A DNA stretch of 6,793 nucleotides from Oscillospiraceae bacterium (GTDB lineage Bacteria > Bacillota > Clostridia > Oscillospirales > Acutalibacteraceae), in NCBI GenBank assembly GCA_003486665.1, contig DNGF01000015.1, forward strand, positions 1-6,793, written 5' to 3'. This document shows positions 6,336 to 6,793 of this stretch, in pieces; within the stretch, counting starts at the first letter, position 1; the number at the start of each line of letters is the position of its first letter. The notes under the pieces were generated by a model. The model was not told where the DNA came from, did no database searches, and worked only from the letters and a program-made list of their open reading frames with translations. The position numbers and the translations under genes were made by a program.

Positions 6336-6350
6336 AAGTACGTAGTACTT
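6336..6350. repeat. Short palindrome between the two immunity genes
   Basis: AAGTAC (6336-6341) and GTACTT (6345-6350) flank GTA, followed by TGAAAAAATTTT. It is too short and lacks a proper U-tract for a confident terminator. It may be a weak operator or a processing site. Confidence 0.25.
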
Positions 6351-6378
6351 TGAAAAAATTTTAAGACAACTGTTTATG

Positions 6379-6409
6379 TTTCGTGGCTCTGTCTTGCAGA
6401 GCCACGAAA
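6379..6409 (+). other. Perfect 13-bp hairpin before the second immunity gene
   Basis: TTTCGTGGCTCTG (6379-6391) is the exact reverse complement of CAGAGCCACGAAA (6397-6409), with a 5-base loop. No T-run follows, so it is not a standard terminator for the upstream gene. The ribosome site AAGGAG (6409-6414) begins on the last paired base, six bases before ATG 6421. Possible roles are an RNA stabiliser or processing site, a translation control stem, or part of a mobile repeat. Confidence 0.6.
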
Positions 6410-6414
6410 AGGAG
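6409..6414 (+). promoter_or_regulatory. Ribosome binding site of the second immunity gene
   Basis: AAGGAG sits six bases before ATG 6421, directly against the 3' side of the 13-bp hairpin, so access could depend on that stem. Confidence 0.7.
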
Positions 6415-6420
6415 CATATC

Positions 6421-6793
6421 ATGAACAAGCTATACCGAATGACAACAGAAGATTTCGAAAAAGAAAAAATTCTTTATGCACATGACGACACAAAATACAT
6501 CGTTATGGACGGTAACGGAGTTAATACATATGCGGATTATTTTGACCGCTTGTGGAATTGTTTTAACTTCAGTGAAATTCCCGATGGTTGGAAAAAGAAT
6601 TTTTATACTATAGACGATTTTTTAACTGACGGTTATGAACTTACAGCCAATAAGTATGTTTTTATAATTAAAAATTACGAAAAATTTTTATATCAGGATT
6701 TGAAAAGAAAAGATTCTACCGAGAAATACTTCGAAAAAAATCTTTTGCCTTTTTGGGACAGCGAGGTTGAATCCTGTGTCGTAGGCGGCAAAA
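6421..6793 (+). CDS. Barstar-like immunity protein, copy 2, 3' end outside window
   Basis: Tandem paralogue of the gene at 5910, read for 124 codons before the window ends without a stop. It shares about 81 of 124 residues with copy 1. Residues 1-59 and 108-124 are nearly identical (KEKILYA, DDTKYIVMDG, EIPDGWKK, LLPFWDSEVE, CVVGGK). Residues 60-78 and 91-107 differ heavily. The Asp66 aligned with barstar Asp39 is kept (DDFLTD). Copy 2 lacks a toxin gene directly ahead of it and has its own ribosome site. It may protect against a toxin variant made by neighbouring strains, or be a spare left by local duplication. Function is inferred from copy 1. Confidence 0.72.
   Translation, partial: MNKLYRMTTEDFEKEKILYAHDDTKYIVMDGNGVNTYADYFDRLWNCFNFSEIPDGWKKNFYTIDDFLTDGYELTANKYVFIIKNYEKFLYQDLKRKDSTEKYFEKNLLPFWDSEVESCVVGGK

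Noticed and set aside
6379..6409. Intrinsic terminator after the first immunity gene
   Set aside because: The stem is strong, but AAAAGGAG follows it instead of a T-run, on the strand that would matter.
1..6793. CRISPR array, tRNA or rRNA
   Set aside because: No regularly spaced direct repeats, no tRNA-like arms with a CCA end and no conserved rRNA segments were seen.

Overview
The window looks like a chromosomal stretch of a Firmicutes (Clostridia-like) bacterium, possibly from the Ruminococcus/Oscillospira side. This rests on the protein flavour of Mfd, the GGAG-type Shine-Dalgarno sites, U-tract terminators and moderate GC content. The assignment is inference; no rRNA or marker gene is present.

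Left part (1-4560) is ordinary housekeeping DNA. A rhodanese-like sulfurtransferase, cut by the window start, runs rightward to 285. It meets a leftward HAD phosphatase-mfd pair (4484 to 396) at a shared bidirectional terminator (292-322). The pair has a clear sigma-A-type promoter (TTGATT, 17 bp, TATAAT) on the minus strand at 4514-4542. HAD and mfd are 18 bp apart, so they are probably one transcript.

Right part (4561-6793) is an accessory toxin-immunity island read rightward. Its toxin gene joins a DUF4417-type domain, through a Gly/Ser/Pro-rich linker, to a C-terminal barnase-type ribonuclease domain that keeps the catalytic Glu, Arg and His. Ten bases downstream is a 136-residue barstar-like immunity gene. 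After a 100-base gap with a perfect 13-bp hairpin comes a second, diverged copy of that gene, cut by the window end.

The main discovery is in the toxin's 5' end. A 165-bp, almost wholly palindromic element (4758-4922; terminal inverted repeats of about 38 bp, flanked by TT on both sides) sits inside the gene. Removing it with one TT copy joins codon 20 of the upstream stub (from ATG 4698) in frame to Gly codon 4925, recreating the DUF4417 start ...RNQF|GSGMFSMPLIK. The gene was therefore interrupted by a MITE-like insertion. What remains is either a silenced toxin with intact immunity genes or a toxin restarted from inside the element. I found no tRNA, rRNA, CRISPR array, transposase gene or integrase.
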